From contig JBAKBP010000769.1 in the NCBI GenBank assembly GCA_037953745.1, positions 191,501 through 255,500 of the forward strand: a DNA stretch of 64,000 bases, in the 5' to 3' direction. The notes under the pieces were generated by a model that was not told the origin of the DNA, did not search any database, and was given only the letters and a program-made list of their open reading frames with translations. A program made the translations under genes and the position numbers. Below are positions 10,458 through 21,151 of the stretch, one piece after another. Position 1 is the first letter of the stretch; every line of letters starts with the position of its first letter. The DNA comes from Lithodes maja (lineage: Eukaryota; Arthropoda; Malacostraca; Decapoda; Lithodidae).

Positions 10458-10465
10458 TGGCGACC
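10458..10465 (+). promoter_or_regulatory. Primer-binding site, tRNA-Arg-like
   Basis: TGGCGACC begins two bases after the LTR. Eight bases match the 3' end of arthropod tRNA-Arg (..GGTCG-CCA), the primer of the mdg1/412 group. The match does not extend further. Confidence 0.6.
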
Positions 10466-10669
10466 TTGCTTAGGATTTTGTGAACAGTATAATTTTTTGC
10501 AGAGTTGTACAACATTTGTTTGTTCGTACTTTAGCGTGCATATTGAAGAATATTTTTTTTTTGTAAGGCAATTAGGAGAGCATTTAAGAGACTCCAGTTA
10601 ATTTAGTAATTAGTGCTTACATAAGGGAGTTTAACACTTTTGTCTCGAGAATTTTTTGTGAACTTCAGT

Positions 10670-13600
10670 ATGTCGTGCCCTAGTATTGACGAGGAGCGAG
10701 AGATGCCATTTGAGGAGGTGCCGTTAGTAACTAGTGAGGAGGATGCTAGACTTTTTGTGAGTAAGCAGTACCATGTGACGGAGGAGAGGCTGACTGGGGT
10801 GAATGTTTATGGCTTGCACCTGATAGCCAAGGTTTTGGGCAGATCCAATGTAGGAGGGATGTCCAAGGGGGAGCTGATTTCCTGGGTGTTGCGTGGGCGA
10901 CATGGGGTTTCGGAGGAGAGGGCGTTTGGGGGGGTTCCTCCCCAGATCCCCTCTCACTCGACTCCCACAGTGCCGTCCACTCAGTTGCCGGAGGTTAGCA
11001 CTCTCCCACAGAGGGATGAGAATTGGAAGATTGGAGTGCCCTCGGGCGGTGCGTATGGTGGTTCCCCAGTTCTTGCCCCCCCTCCTTCAGTAGTGGCAGC
11101 TCCCTCTTCCTGCCTGTCTCCAGATATGATATTTAGACTTGAGCTTGCTAAAATTGAGTCTAGGAAGTATGAGATTGAGGCTGAGACTAGGAAGCATGAG
11201 ATTGAGGTTAGGAGGCACGAGGCTGAGCTTAGGTACGACTCAGAGAAATATTGTGCTCAAATAGATTTAGATAAGACTCGTGCAGAGTCGACAGGGATTC
11301 GGATGGGCCGTGAGGGCCAAGTAAGAGAACAGTCCTTGTCCCACTTAGTCAAGTTGGTGCCGGCATTTAGTGAAACTGAAGTCACAGAATTTTTTAATCG
11401 TTTTGAGAAGAAGTGTAGGGAGCATAATTGGCCTGAAGAGAAGTGGGCAGCTCTAGTCTCCTCAAGACTTACGGGTAAGGGTCTGAAGGCTTATGATGCA
11501 CTGCCTTTAGAGTCTTGCATTGACTACCCAGTATTGAAGAGAGCTGTCCTACGGGCATACGAGTTGCAACCAGAAACATATCGATTGAAGTTTCGGGGTG
11601 TTACGAAGACTAGGGAGGCGACCTTTCTTGAACATGCCCGGGACTTAAAAGATGCACTTGCTAACTGGACACGTTCTGAGAAAGCTGAGACGGCCGAACA
11701 GTTGACTGAGCTGTTTCTGCTCGAGCAGTTTTATAAGTGTACTGGTGCAGATATGACTTTAACTATTAAAGAAAAGAACCCTAAAACTCTACAGGAGGCA
11801 GCTGAGATGGCTGACCTCCGGCTATCACTAATTCGTGGGTGCGGGTCTGCCCAGCGTAGTGAGGCAGGTAACAAGGGGCGTGATGCCCCACCCCCCCGAG
11901 TTAGTGATATACCTTATGCAAACAAGTACAAGAGCTATGATACCAAGACTGACCACAAGACTAGCACCGTCCCATTTAAGAAGGGGCCGGGCCCTTCCCA
12001 GTACCAAGGGAAGCCCAGAGGGGAGTTGGAGTGTTATCATTGTCATGAAAAGGGGCACTTTGCAAGAGTCTGTCCTAGCAAACCACCTACAGCAGCTGTG
12101 TCTTTGGCCTGCAACATTGGTGTGTCTCCGAAGTTTTCTGAGTTTGCCCGGGGCAGTTCGTCAGAGGCTGAGGCACAGCCAATGCAGAAGCACCTGGGAG
12201 GCTCGAACCCTGCTCAGGATGTTTTTTGCGACCATAGAGGACGGGGTTGCGTGATGTGGGCGGGGCGCAAGCATGGAGTAGAGGTCTTGCGTGATACAGG
12301 TGCTTCCCAGACTCTGATGAATAACTTGACTGGCTACCCTATAAATGCGGCTCGGGTGGTAGTGGTGCAGGGTATTAATGCAACTCGGTCATACCCGCTG
12401 GTGCGGTTGGAGTTGGAGGTGGATGGTGTGGCACGTGAATTGGATGTTGGGATTGTGGAGAAACTGCCAGTGGAGGGCGTCGACCTTCTTCTCGGTAACG
12501 ACTTTGCAATGCCCGCTTCTGAGGTTCTACCCTTAGTCATTGCCGAGAGGCCGGCCGACGTGAGTAGGGAAGAGCGAGTGTGTGTCGAGCGGTGCCAGGC
12601 ACAACCCATGGCGTGTGCTGTCACCCGAGCTCGAGCAGCTACAGTGTCACAGCCTAGTCCTCCGTCTTCAGACCAGCAGAGGAACGATCAACAGGAGGAG
12701 GCTAAAGCTGGAGTTGGTTTTAAGAGTTTTGACTCGGCGGCTCTCCTGGGTGATTCAGTATTGGCACCTATGTTAGAGTCTGGAGAGGCCCCAGGACCTG
12801 TCACAGCTAGTGAGGAGGTAGGGCCGGAAGAGACTCCGAGGCAGCAACGTTGCACACGGAGAGAAGAAAGGGTTGCTCAGTTTGATATTGGGGAAGGACT
12901 TGGGTTGCTTCGGAAGCATCTAGACAAGTTGGTTCCCTCAGATATTTGTAAACTGCAGTTGGAGGATCCGGAAGTTCAGAAGTGTGGTAATGGTGCTGTC
13001 GAGATTAAACACGAGGACGGGGAAGCATGTCATGTGAACCTGTTGGAGGAGTTTGTGAGGCAACCACCTGAGCAGCCTACTGTCCCTGCGTTGGTCTGCC
13101 GCGGCCAAGGTGGAGAAGGAGAGGGGGGCAGTAGGGCACAGGTGGAGGAGAGTAGGGATTGTTATGTCTCGGCGGAGCCGTGGGCGGGGGACACGAGTCT
13201 GGTGGCTGTGGAAGCGCTAGAGCACCTGCCTGAGCAGCAGTGTGCAGCACTCCAGCACCAGCTCGGTTCATACCCCACTGGTCGTGCCGAGCCCCTGAGT
13301 CTCACAACTCGGACGGTGCGAGATGTTCCGCGGGCAGGTCACGTGAATGTTAAAAGACCGTTAGCCTCGTTGTTTCGGTGGTTCAAGGTGGGCGACGAGG
13401 CTTTGGCATGGTTGCCAGGTCAGGGTCGACCCATGGCTGCCAAGGGTGGTGGTCAAAAGGAGGACATTGAGCAGATTGGTAAGGTCGGCTGTGGTATCGC
13501 AGTGCCCGGTCGTCGCATAGCCTCCCAATGTTGCTCTAGTCTAATGCAACAGCCCTACCATAGACCGACTGTATCTGGCCATGTCGCTGAAAGCGGTGAT

Positions 13601-14425
13601 GCTGCGCAGGCAGATGTCGTCGCAAGGAATGCGGGGGTGCGCATGTACGGTATCGGCGGGGAAACCTTAGCAATAATGAACTATGGGAGTGACTGCACAG
13701 GTGGTACTGATTGTCCCTCTCATGACCTGGCTGTTCTAGGGACGAAGGTGGAGAAGGAGGGAGACTACAGGTTAGAAGCTGCGGTCTCGGCTGGGTTGTG
13801 GGAGGGCACTAGGCATGTTGTTCGTGGAGACAGTGCAAGGCAGTTGTTTATTAGGCTATGGCAGTACTTTCGCATGTTTGTTGCTTCTCCAGGCCTGATG
13901 TACGGGGTAGAATCTGACATGCAGGCTGGAGATAGTGCAAGGCTCAGTTTAATTCCCTACCGTATAAATCCTGCTCGACAGCCTGTGGTGCAAGCAGAGC
14001 TGGATTACGTGTGGACGAAGGGTCTGAGGGATAAGGAATGTCGTGAGTGGTCGTTGCTTGTAACTTTGTCCGAGCGTGCTGGAGAGGTGTGTGGTTTTGT
14101 TGTGGACGGAAGTACCTGCCAGTGCAATGTTATGCCTGACGGACTTAAGAATGCACCAGCAACGTGTCAGAACCTGATGAATGAAAGTGAAAAGGACAAT
14201 GATGCGCTGGGGCATTTCGAGGTCTATGTTCCAGCCTATGGTCCGGTCGTTGTAGTTTACCCAGATCATCACCCTCTCAAGATCTTGGACCAGTTTCACA
14301 ATCGGAATATGAGGCTGACCAGGTGGTCACTAAGGTTATTGGTATATAACCTGGACATACGCCATATTGCCGGTTGTGATAACGTGGTTGCAGATGGTCG
14401 TTCAAGGGTATATGATCCTGGGTAG
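10670..14425 (+). CDS. Gag-protease polyprotein with degenerate pol remainder (1251 aa)
   Basis: The first plausible ATG is at 10670. Residues 1-150 are a low-complexity N-terminus. A charged coiled-coil segment with repeated 'KYEIEAETRKHEIEVRRHE'-like heptads follows, then a Gag capsid-like region (PETYRLKFRG, TFLEHARDL). A CCHC zinc knuckle (CYHCHEKGHFARVC) lies near residue 454. A retropepsin-like aspartic protease follows, with its catalytic DTGAS near residue 541 and LLLGNDF near 606. Beyond residue ~700 only pol pieces remain. Integrase is deleted in frame down to a CHVNLLEEF tail. RT has a YRINPARQPVV start and a VCGFVVDGS block but no YLDD, and RNase H has only its last ~60 residues (YPDHHPLKI, HIAGCDNVVAD). 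The frame stays open throughout. The protein could supply gag and protease but not reverse transcription or integration. Confidence 0.85.
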   Translation: MSCPSIDEEREMPFEEVPLVTSEEDARLFVSKQYHVTEERLTGVNVYGLHLIAKVLGRSNVGGMSKGELISWVLRGRHGVSEERAFGGVPPQIPSHSTPTVPSTQLPEVSTLPQRDENWKIGVPSGGAYGGSPVLAPPPSVVAAPSSCLSPDMIFRLELAKIESRKYEIEAETRKHEIEVRRHEAELRYDSEKYCAQIDLDKTRAESTGIRMGREGQVREQSLSHLVKLVPAFSETEVTEFFNRFEKKCREHNWPEEKWAALVSSRLTGKGLKAYDALPLESCIDYPVLKRAVLRAYELQPETYRLKFRGVTKTREATFLEHARDLKDALANWTRSEKAETAEQLTELFLLEQFYKCTGADMTLTIKEKNPKTLQEAAEMADLRLSLIRGCGSAQRSEAGNKGRDAPPPRVSDIPYANKYKSYDTKTDHKTSTVPFKKGPGPSQYQGKPRGELECYHCHEKGHFARVCPSKPPTAAVSLACNIGVSPKFSEFARGSSSEAEAQPMQKHLGGSNPAQDVFCDHRGRGCVMWAGRKHGVEVLRDTGASQTLMNNLTGYPINAARVVVVQGINATRSYPLVRLELEVDGVARELDVGIVEKLPVEGVDLLLGNDFAMPASEVLPLVIAERPADVSREERVCVERCQAQPMACAVTRARAATVSQPSPPSSDQQRNDQQEEAKAGVGFKSFDSAALLGDSVLAPMLESGEAPGPVTASEEVGPEETPRQQRCTRREERVAQFDIGEGLGLLRKHLDKLVPSDICKLQLEDPEVQKCGNGAVEIKHEDGEACHVNLLEEFVRQPPEQPTVPALVCRGQGGEGEGGSRAQVEESRDCYVSAEPWAGDTSLVAVEALEHLPEQQCAALQHQLGSYPTGRAEPLSLTTRTVRDVPRAGHVNVKRPLASLFRWFKVGDEALAWLPGQGRPMAAKGGGQKEDIEQIGKVGCGIAVPGRRIASQCCSSLMQQPYHRPTVSGHVAESGDAAQADVVARNAGVRMYGIGGETLAIMNYGSDCTGGTDCPSHDLAVLGTKVEKEGDYRLEAAVSAGLWEGTRHVVRGDSARQLFIRLWQYFRMFVASPGLMYGVESDMQAGDSARLSLIPYRINPARQPVVQAELDYVWTKGLRDKECREWSLLVTLSERAGEVCGFVVDGSTCQCNVMPDGLKNAPATCQNLMNESEKDNDALGHFEVYVPAYGPVVVVYPDHHPLKILDQFHNRNMRLTRWSLRLLVYNLDIRHIAGCDNVVADGRSRVYDPG

Positions 14426-14911
14426 ATTGACACACGGGTAGCCTCCTGCTTTAGTTTGAATAGTATTTTGCGCTTGGTGCTTGTTGGCTCGCGGTTGTAG
14501 CCCAGCGTATTGGGTCGTAAAGCAGGATTGTTGAGCGTTTGGTATAGAAGAAAATAGGCTGCCCTTATAGTGCAGCCGGAAAAAACATATTAAAATATAA
14601 AAATCATATAAAAACTCTTTCTTTTTTGATATAGATAATTGTATAAGTTTGTCATAGCCTATAGAGTTTGAGTAGTCCACGAACTATCAAACGGCTGAGC
14701 TGCTGTAAGCTCGCTCTGGGAGCATGATATTGTGCCTTTTGCTATTGTTGGGGAGGAGTTATGAAATGTGAATTTTTGTTTTATAAGATGTGTTTTAGTG
14801 GTAAACTCAGCGTTGTTTTAGTGCCATGCGGTCGCTGGGTGTGAGGGGTTTGATGAGGTTCTGTGTGTCAGATTTTAGCTCAGGGTTGAGCAAGTAAAAT
14901 CTTGGGGGAGG
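14426..14911 (+). other. 3' UTR and polypurine tract of Gypsy element 1
   Basis: Non-coding. It shares the motif ATAAAAACTCTTTCTTTT (near 14607) with the same region of element 2. The purine run TTGGGGGAGG at 14902-14911 abuts the 3' LTR and is the likely plus-strand primer. Confidence 0.7.
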
Positions 14912-16759
14912 TGTGACGCATGCCGAGTATGAGCATGCTGTACAGAACGCTCAGTCAGGCCCCACTCTCGCTAGGATCGTCAGGGCAGGAACTTTGGCTG
15001 TAGTCTGTGTAGAGTTTCCTAACTCAGTTTATGTGAACCGTTGTACTATAAGTATTATAATTATGTATTTTGTTTTCTTCTAAGTCAACGAGTTCTATTT
15101 TAAATCATTAGTTATAAGTGTTGTGTGTGGGACTTATTGGTAATGATGAGAGGAGAGAGAGTGCGTAACGGGGGGAACAGTGAGTGCGCCACGCGGGCAG
15201 GTAGGCCTAATTCCCTCCTCCCTCCTCCCTTCCTCCCTCTCAGTGCGTGGGAAATCCTTTGTCGATCCCAGATTGAGGGAGAATATGACGTCATGATTGC
15301 CAGTGGGCGGTCCTTAAGTAGTTTGAGATATGCCGCTAGAGGGCCGAGTATAAAAAGAGAGGTTCTTGCCACCATTCTTCAGAACTCATCAGGCAGAGCG
15401 ACTTCTCATATCCCTTGCAACTATCCATATTCTTCCGACTGATGTGAACTTTCTCTACTCTCTGAACAGCCTATCTTCTTCTCTTCTCGTCCCTTTTTAA
15501 CCAATGACCCCTTTGGTGCAGATTTAGTCAGCCAAAGTATTATCGCTTGAGTTCTCACGAGATAAGTGCCTGTTAGATAGCCTATTTTTGGAAGGGTTAA
15601 CTAGAATAGGATTGATTGATGTTTGTTGCACTCGTATATGCATTTCCCTGTGTGCGATTATTCATGTTCCTGTTTTCTGCTGGTTTAGGCAATGCTAGAC
15701 TGGGATAGGGTTTCTGAGTTGTGATTTCCTATGAGTACTAGGTTGCGGTTGAACCAGTACAATTGCAACGGAGACGTGGAACGCCTAGGTGGTCTTTCTG
15801 ACTGTGTACCGTGGGAGTTTAGCACTGTGTTGCGAGTGAGGGCTTTTGCCTCTGCCACCCAACACTGTGCTATCTCATTTGCTTGACTTTGAGAGGATCG
15901 CCAGGAGAGAACCAGATACTAGTGATCTGGATCTCTCAAGAGAGCATCCCGTCAATTAACGTAATTTGGCCGCACAGTCTTAAGGACCTCGCTAGGCTAC
16001 GAGCCGCTTGCTCAGCCATTGTTTCCTAGCCTACTACATCCCAGCTAGACTTTGCTCGGTCAGCAGATACAGCATAATATTGAAGCTTCTCCTTATGTAT
16101 ATTATTGTTTATGCACTATTGATTTCATGTGTGGCACGCTTAGCTACTTCAGAGATTAGTGGCCCACGAGCACAATCTTAGTAGGCTATTGCCAGTGCAT
16201 TGTCGGAGTACTTCTTCTTAATGTTTGCCATATCCTATTGCTTATTCTTATAATTCTTCTTATGTCAATTTAAAGCCTTTAATTACCAGTGAGTTATTCA
16301 TTAAATTGCTGTTCAAAATCCGATACTTACTTCTTATGAGTATTCGAGAAGCATCTAACTTATCAGAAGATTCCTTGCTTGATGCTCGAGGACTATTGTT
16401 TAACGTAACGTAATAGTGCCGATCCGAAGTAGAGGGTGGAGGACTTCTTAAGTTCTTAGTTCAAGGGTGGATTACTTCGGCTTCGGCCAACACTATTCTT
16501 TAGTGTTGTAGTACTTTCTTCTTTGTTTGATTGTTGACCAGACTAGATAACTCCCGTCTTGTTATTAGTCTGTTGTGTGAAACGCTAGTACCGAGTTCTT
16601 GTATACCCCGTTATAGCAGATAGAACTCTGGAGGGTAGTGGCGTTTTTTGTTCGGCTGGCAGTACTCTGGGGTTGGGATCGTGTGTTTCCGTTGTGGCAG
16701 CGAGCCATACTCGAGTCCTGTGTAAGAGCCCTAGTGTACCCGAGTGCCCGGTCGTAACA
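14912..16759 (+). repeat. 3' LTR of Gypsy element 1
   Basis: Near-identical partner of 8608-10455, same length, TATA box at 15349, ending GGTCGTAACA. Confidence 0.95.
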
Positions 16760-16947
16760 CTTGACTGACCCTTCCCAATTTGTAGACATAATAGCTCGAT
16801 TACTCTAGTCGTGTTTCAGTTATAGAGGTTATTGGTCAAGCTGTTTTGCCTAAATATAATGAATAGGCTATAGGCGACCGCAAGCCATACTGTCATACTT
16901 GGTGTATACCTTGTCCCCTATGGAGAGTTAAGAGCACCCGCCTTTCA

Positions 16948-17215
16948 ACATACTCCCACCCCTATTCTGTCCAACTTTCTAACCCAAGAGTGAACCAATT
17001 TCCCCAGTTTTTCTTCTACTCAAAACGTGAGCTTTGGAACTCTCTCTCACAATCTGTCTTTCCATCACCCTATGACTTAAACTGCTTCAGGTTCAGTGTG
17101 TCCAGACATTTTTACTCTAACGTACCTTGAATTCGGCTTTCTGTCAATCTCTCTACTTTGGGGAGTCACTTGTTACAGTCAGTTTTGCCTTATGTCTTCT
17201 TCAAACACATGGCAT
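16948..17215 (+). repeat. Diverged LINE B-like 3' end
   Basis: Reads like the end of the LINE B ORF and 3' UTR on the plus strand: a 'AACTTTCTAACCCAAGAGTG' block, 'TTCTTCTACTCA', 'GGAACTCTCTC', 'TATGACTTAAACTGCTTCAG' and a CCAGACATTTTTACTC end. It is clearly more diverged than the copies at 48 and 58 kb. Confidence 0.7.
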
Positions 17216-17363
17216 AATACATAATTTAGCAAAGCCTACCCTCATTAGTCGTTTAGGATTGTGGCCATTAAGGTTGTGGCCGTTTAGGAGTGAGGTGGTT
17301 TTGACTTGATGCCATTGTATATACCTCATTGCTATCCTGGTACTAGTTATGACCTCTCCTTAA

Positions 17364-17675
17364 GGGGAGATGGGTCGTTTTTATGGTCACCCTCCTTCCT
17401 CATGTTTAGCCACATTAGTTCTCAAATTGTAGGACTTCGGCTCTTTAGTTTGGTGATTTTAAGACCTTGGCCCCATTTCTGTCAATTTTAATACCTTTCG
17501 TGCCATTTAGGTGTCGATATTTTCCTGGCGAGCGATAGAGAGCCTGTAATTTAAGAGGAACCGGCGGCTTTCGGCGGGGACATTTCTCTACCGACAAATG
17601 TACACATTCATCTCGCAGGGGATTCTTAGGAGTATAGTTTAATGGAGGTCTAAGGAGCAAACTAAAAACCTCCAC
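17364..17675. mobile_element. TTAA-flanked non-autonomous element (family T), copy 3
   Basis: TTAA at 17360-17363 precedes GGGGAGATGGG. Inside are 'CCTCATGTTTAGCCACATTAG', 'TTAAGACCTTGGCCCC', 'CCTGGCGAGCGATAGAGAGC' and 'ATGGAGGTCTAAGGAGC'. The right TTAA has decayed to TTAC. Confidence 0.65.
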
Positions 17676-17689
17676 TTACAGACAAACAC

Positions 17690-18026
17690 AATGTACGCGC
17701 ACGCACACACACAACAAAAACTACATTATATAACAGTCAAACACACACGATTACCGACCCAGAAACACACAACTTCAGATGACGCCCCCCCCCCCCCAAA
17801 AAAAAAAATACAAATACAAAAATAAATACAAAAATAAATACAAAAATAATAAAAAAAAAAAAAAAAAAACACACACACAGACACATACACTTACATACAC
17901 ATACTTACTCAGAGGCACATACACGCCAGAACGCAACCAAGCCCAACTGGAGAACTGACAAAGCAAAACCTAGTGTTGGACATAGATGTAAATCCTGACT
18001 CACCAGTTTCCGTGAAGACGAACGAG

Positions 18027-18081
<55 letters not shown>

Positions 18082-18082
18082 C
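17690..18082. repeat. Simple-sequence region: (AC)n, C-run, A-rich and (CT)n tracts
   Basis: A run of C then A at about 17787-17808, A-rich (AAAT)n-like DNA to 17868, (AC)n, and a (CT)n tract at about 18031-18079. Ser-Leu and Arg-Glu frames over the (CT)n tract are artefacts. Confidence 0.9.
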
Positions 18083-18183
18083 CAACCTACATGTCTCCAT
18101 ATCTCTCTCTCAGGAACCATTAATAGCGAGGGAAGGACACTTGAGAGTGTTTGTGTGTGGTGGTAGAGGGGGGCTGTGTGGAC

Positions 18184-18302
18184 GTGTGGGTTTGTTGGGG
18201 TGGGATAGGGGTTGTGTTTGTGTGAGAGCGGTGTTATGGTGTGTGGGTTTGTTGGGGTGGGATAGGGGTTGTGTTTGTGTGAGAGCGGTGTGTTATGGTG
18301 TG
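18184..18302. repeat. Tandem duplication, about 59-bp unit, two copies
   Basis: GTGGGTTTGTTGGGGTGGGA begins each unit, followed by TAGGGGTTGTGTTTGTGTGA and GAGCGGTGT. The second copy has an extra GT. Confidence 0.85.
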
Positions 18303-18399
18303 TGGGGTTTTATTGTTTTTGTACAGAAGATCAAGGAGGCTAGACTTTACACTGCCGCTGTTTGTATTGTTACTTTATTTGTCTATGTAGATTAGGGAT

Positions 18400-18486
18400 A
18401 CAAACAGCAAAACTGCCTGCGACGAGTACCTCCCCCAGAGTTGAAAGAGTGGCCAAAATCAAGGAATGTTCGAGCCAGGCGATTCT
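18400..18486 (-). repeat. LINE B-like 3' UTR fragment
   Basis: AACTGCCTGCGACGAGTACC, CTCCCCCAGAGTTGAAAGAG and TCAAGGAATGTTCGAGCC match the LINE B 3' UTR (compare 48045-48115) with many changes. Confidence 0.65.
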
Positions 18487-18739
18487 AATCGAGCAGGGTA
18501 ATACCCAGGGGAGGCCTCATAGACATTTGATAAGGAGTTGCTAGAACCTCTGTTTCATTTGTCTGACCTCCCTCACTGTTTCTGTGTGTGCATCACCTAC
18601 ACATAAAGTAATCCAGCTAACTCTTACAACACCTCCTCCTATTAACTTCACTGTACTAAAAAAGCACATCACACTTCTTGCCAATTTACCAAAAACAGGA
18701 AAAAAATCATAACATTGAAGATGACCACCGGCACAAATC

Positions 18740-19225
18740 TTCAATTTCTAAACTACCCTCCTTCGGTTTCTATCCCTCCATCTATGCCTTTGTCTCTAAT
18801 TTCCTTTCCGGCCGTTCCATAGCCGCGGTTGTGGATGGCATTCATTCACTTCCTCACCCTATAAATTCCGGTGTTCCTCAGGGCTCTGTCTATCTCCTAT
18901 TCTCTTTCTAATTTTTATAAATGGTCTCCTCAACTGTACCTCAATTCCCATCCACTCATACACAGACGACTCAACCTTACACTACTCCATTAGTTTTTCA
19001 GAACGCCCCAGGCAGCAATCCCTCAACGACAAATGTAATGAAGCTTTAGAACTCTTAAATTCTGATCTAAATACTATCTCCAATTGGGCCAGAGAAAACC
19101 TTGTTACCTTTAATGCTTCCAAAACCCAATTTCTCCATCTATCTACCCGTAAGGAACTCCCAGCGGACTATCCCCTATTCTTCAAAAATACAAATATCAA
19201 TACTTCATCTTCTCTCAATATTCTT
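18740..19225 (+). mobile_element. LINE B copy, left part (split by Gypsy element 2)
   Basis: Plus-strand reverse transcriptase fragment: a LPSFGFYPSI block, FLSGRSIAAVV, NSGVPQGSV and then the YTDDSTLHYS region, in which the first Ala of the catalytic YADD is changed. It has a short deletion and frameshift near 18885-18910. It ends at TTCTT, directly followed by the LTR of Gypsy element 2. The same LINE resumes at 34483. Confidence 0.85.
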
Positions 19226-20045
19226 TGTGACGCCTCCCGGCGTTAGCAGAATGGTTGCGTGGGGCATTGCAGCTCGCTAGCGCTCGCCAGGATGGGGGGA
19301 TAGGCTACAGTCGTCCTAGAATGATCTGCTTTATTTCATTAGTGTCGTGTTGCCACAGACAGTCTAGAAATGGTCTTTGTTTTGGTCTCTGACCGCGCCT
19401 TATATTTTATATTCGCTATAGTATAAATGTTGCTTGTGTGGGAGGCGAGCGAGAGAGTGTGAGGGAGTACACCCGGCAGCGAGGTGAGCTATGACGCGGC
19501 TCGCTTGGGCGCTGACGGCGTTGGCGGCCGGGTGGTCAACTAGTCCCTTCCCGTCGCTGCCTCGTGTTCTTTACCAGCTCAGAGCTTGCCTGACACGCGT
19601 ATCGCCTACATCCTTTGCAATTCTGTCCCCCATACTCGCTACTTTGCATACTATTTCTCTCTCTCGACTTCTCCTTTCTCATTCTCTAATCTTTATTAAA
19701 CTCAACATCCCTTCTGGTTTCAGCATAGACGTTCACCGTCGACCAGTCGTATTGTACGCGAAGCTCTCAGATATTTCCATGTATTAGGTTAAGGAGGTAT
19801 TATGCTTTATTGAGGTTTAGAGAGACGGACTTTTCCGTATGTGTCCTCTCTCGGGAAGGTTGTAGACCGGTATATGTCTCCCTTGCAAGGTGTTGAGTGA
19901 TTCTGCTTGGTTATCTAAAGCTAGACTGGGGGTAAGGTTACTGTGTCGTTGTCTCCGATGTGTGCAGTGTTAGCTAAGCTCTGCACGACATCGACAGGTA
20001 CTGTGGGAGCCTAGGTTGTCTTCGGGTTGGTTTACTTTGCGAGCA

Positions 20046-20096
20046 CAGCACTGTGGTGTGAGAGGGCCATAGCCTATCCCTCACAACATAGTGCTG
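20046..20096 (+). promoter_or_regulatory. Conserved leader hairpin HP1 (element 2)
   Basis: CAGCACT...TGTGAGAGGG at the left pairs with CCCTCACA...AGTGCTG at the right. It is the counterpart of 9516-9568 with a T-A to C-G change at the outermost pair. Confidence 0.65.
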
Positions 20097-20128
20097 CCTC
20101 TTTGTGTTGACTTCTGAGGGATCGCCAG

Positions 20129-20161
20129 GATAGAGCTAGGTACTAGAGACCTAGATTTATC
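20129..20161 (+). promoter_or_regulatory. Conserved leader hairpin HP2 (element 2)
   Basis: GATAGA, G·A mismatch, CTAGGT, 7-base loop ACTAGAG, ACCTAG, A, TTTATC. Compared with element 1, two pairs in the inner stem and one in the outer stem changed on both sides, and one became a G·T wobble. Confidence 0.7.
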
Positions 20162-20931
20162 AAGAGAGAATCCCCATCATATAACGTAATCTTCATTATA
20201 CCACCCTCGGACAACGTTAGGCTACGAGCCGCATGCTCACCCATTGTTGCCCTGCTTTGATACCCCAGCTAGACTTTATTAACTGAGCAGACACTGGTTA
20301 GAGATAAGCCCCCTTATTATATGTATGCAGCATTATTATTCACTGCACTTTTGAGCCGAGGTTGTTGTTGAGTTGCACAACCCGAGTAGGCTGTTGCATT
20401 GTGTCACAAAGCATTTCTTTAGTTGTCGAGCATTACTACCTTTGCGCACTTTATTATTCGCCTGCTTATTATTACTATATGTCCTAGCATTTATTGTGAC
20501 CCGTATTCTGCATTATAATTGTTCAAGATTCTTTACGAACATCTTCCCAGCATCAGACTTATTTCAGAAGTTTCCAGTTGATGTTGCAGGACTAGCATTG
20601 CACTTTCTTTAATACAGGAGTGCCAGTTATTTGAGTATCTACCGTAATGTTAATTAATCACGTTAACTATCTTTTCTTTGTGTAACATAATCGAGTAATC
20701 TTTTACTGTTTGAGAATAGGCTGTTTCATTGAGCGTCAGCCTAGTGTGTGTGCACCAGTTACCGAGTCATAGGATACCTCGTTGTCCAGGCACGACTCAG
20801 GGCGGTAATGGTGTTTTGTTTTCCAGTGTTTAAGGCAGGGGTTGGATCTAGTGTTACCGTTGTTGCTTTTTGCCATTATTTAGTCCAATGTTGAAGAGCC
20901 CTGTGTCTTTGAGAACCTGGATCGTAACAAA

Positions 20932-20939
20932 TGGCGACC
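20932..20939 (+). promoter_or_regulatory. Primer-binding site, tRNA-Arg-like
   Basis: TGGCGACC two bases after the 5' LTR, the same position and sequence as in element 1. Confidence 0.6.
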
Positions 20940-21151
20940 TAGCTCAGGATCTTGTGAACTAAGAGATAATTGCAGGATTGTTGTGGTCATTTGTTTTATT
21001 GAAGAATATAGTGGGCACTCTAGATTTTTTTTGGCAAAGTAGTATAGCACTTGAGAGTCTTCAGACATTTTTGGCAAGTGAATAGTGCTACATAAGAGCT
21101 TGGGTACTTTTTTTTTTTTTTTTATAAACTTGAGAATTTTTGGTGGACACC

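Larger units (their letters stand above)
8608..16759 (+). mobile_element. Gypsy-type LTR retrotransposon, element 1
   Basis: An 8152-bp element with two 1848-bp LTRs (8608-10455 and 14912-16759), both TG...CA, that differ at about 1% of sites by eye. Inside are a primer-binding site at 10458, one long open frame (10670-14425) and a purine tract before the 3' LTR. No target duplication is visible: the left flank ends CCTGG and the right starts CTTGA. The coding part keeps gag and protease but has lost integrase and the RT centre, so it is probably non-autonomous. Element 2 at 19226-34482 is a relative. Confidence 0.92.
19226..20929 (+). repeat. 5' LTR of Gypsy element 2
   Basis: Starts TGTGACGCCTCCC and ends GGATCGTAACA. 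A TATA-like GTATAAATG lies at 19421. It shares only short blocks with the LTR of element 1, notably the two leader hairpins and TAGGCTACGAGCCGC. Confidence 0.95.

Noticed and set aside
17905..18120. Arg-Glu or Ser-Leu repeat proteins over CT tracts (also 62018-62284)
   Set aside because: Pure dinucleotide repeat; no gene context.
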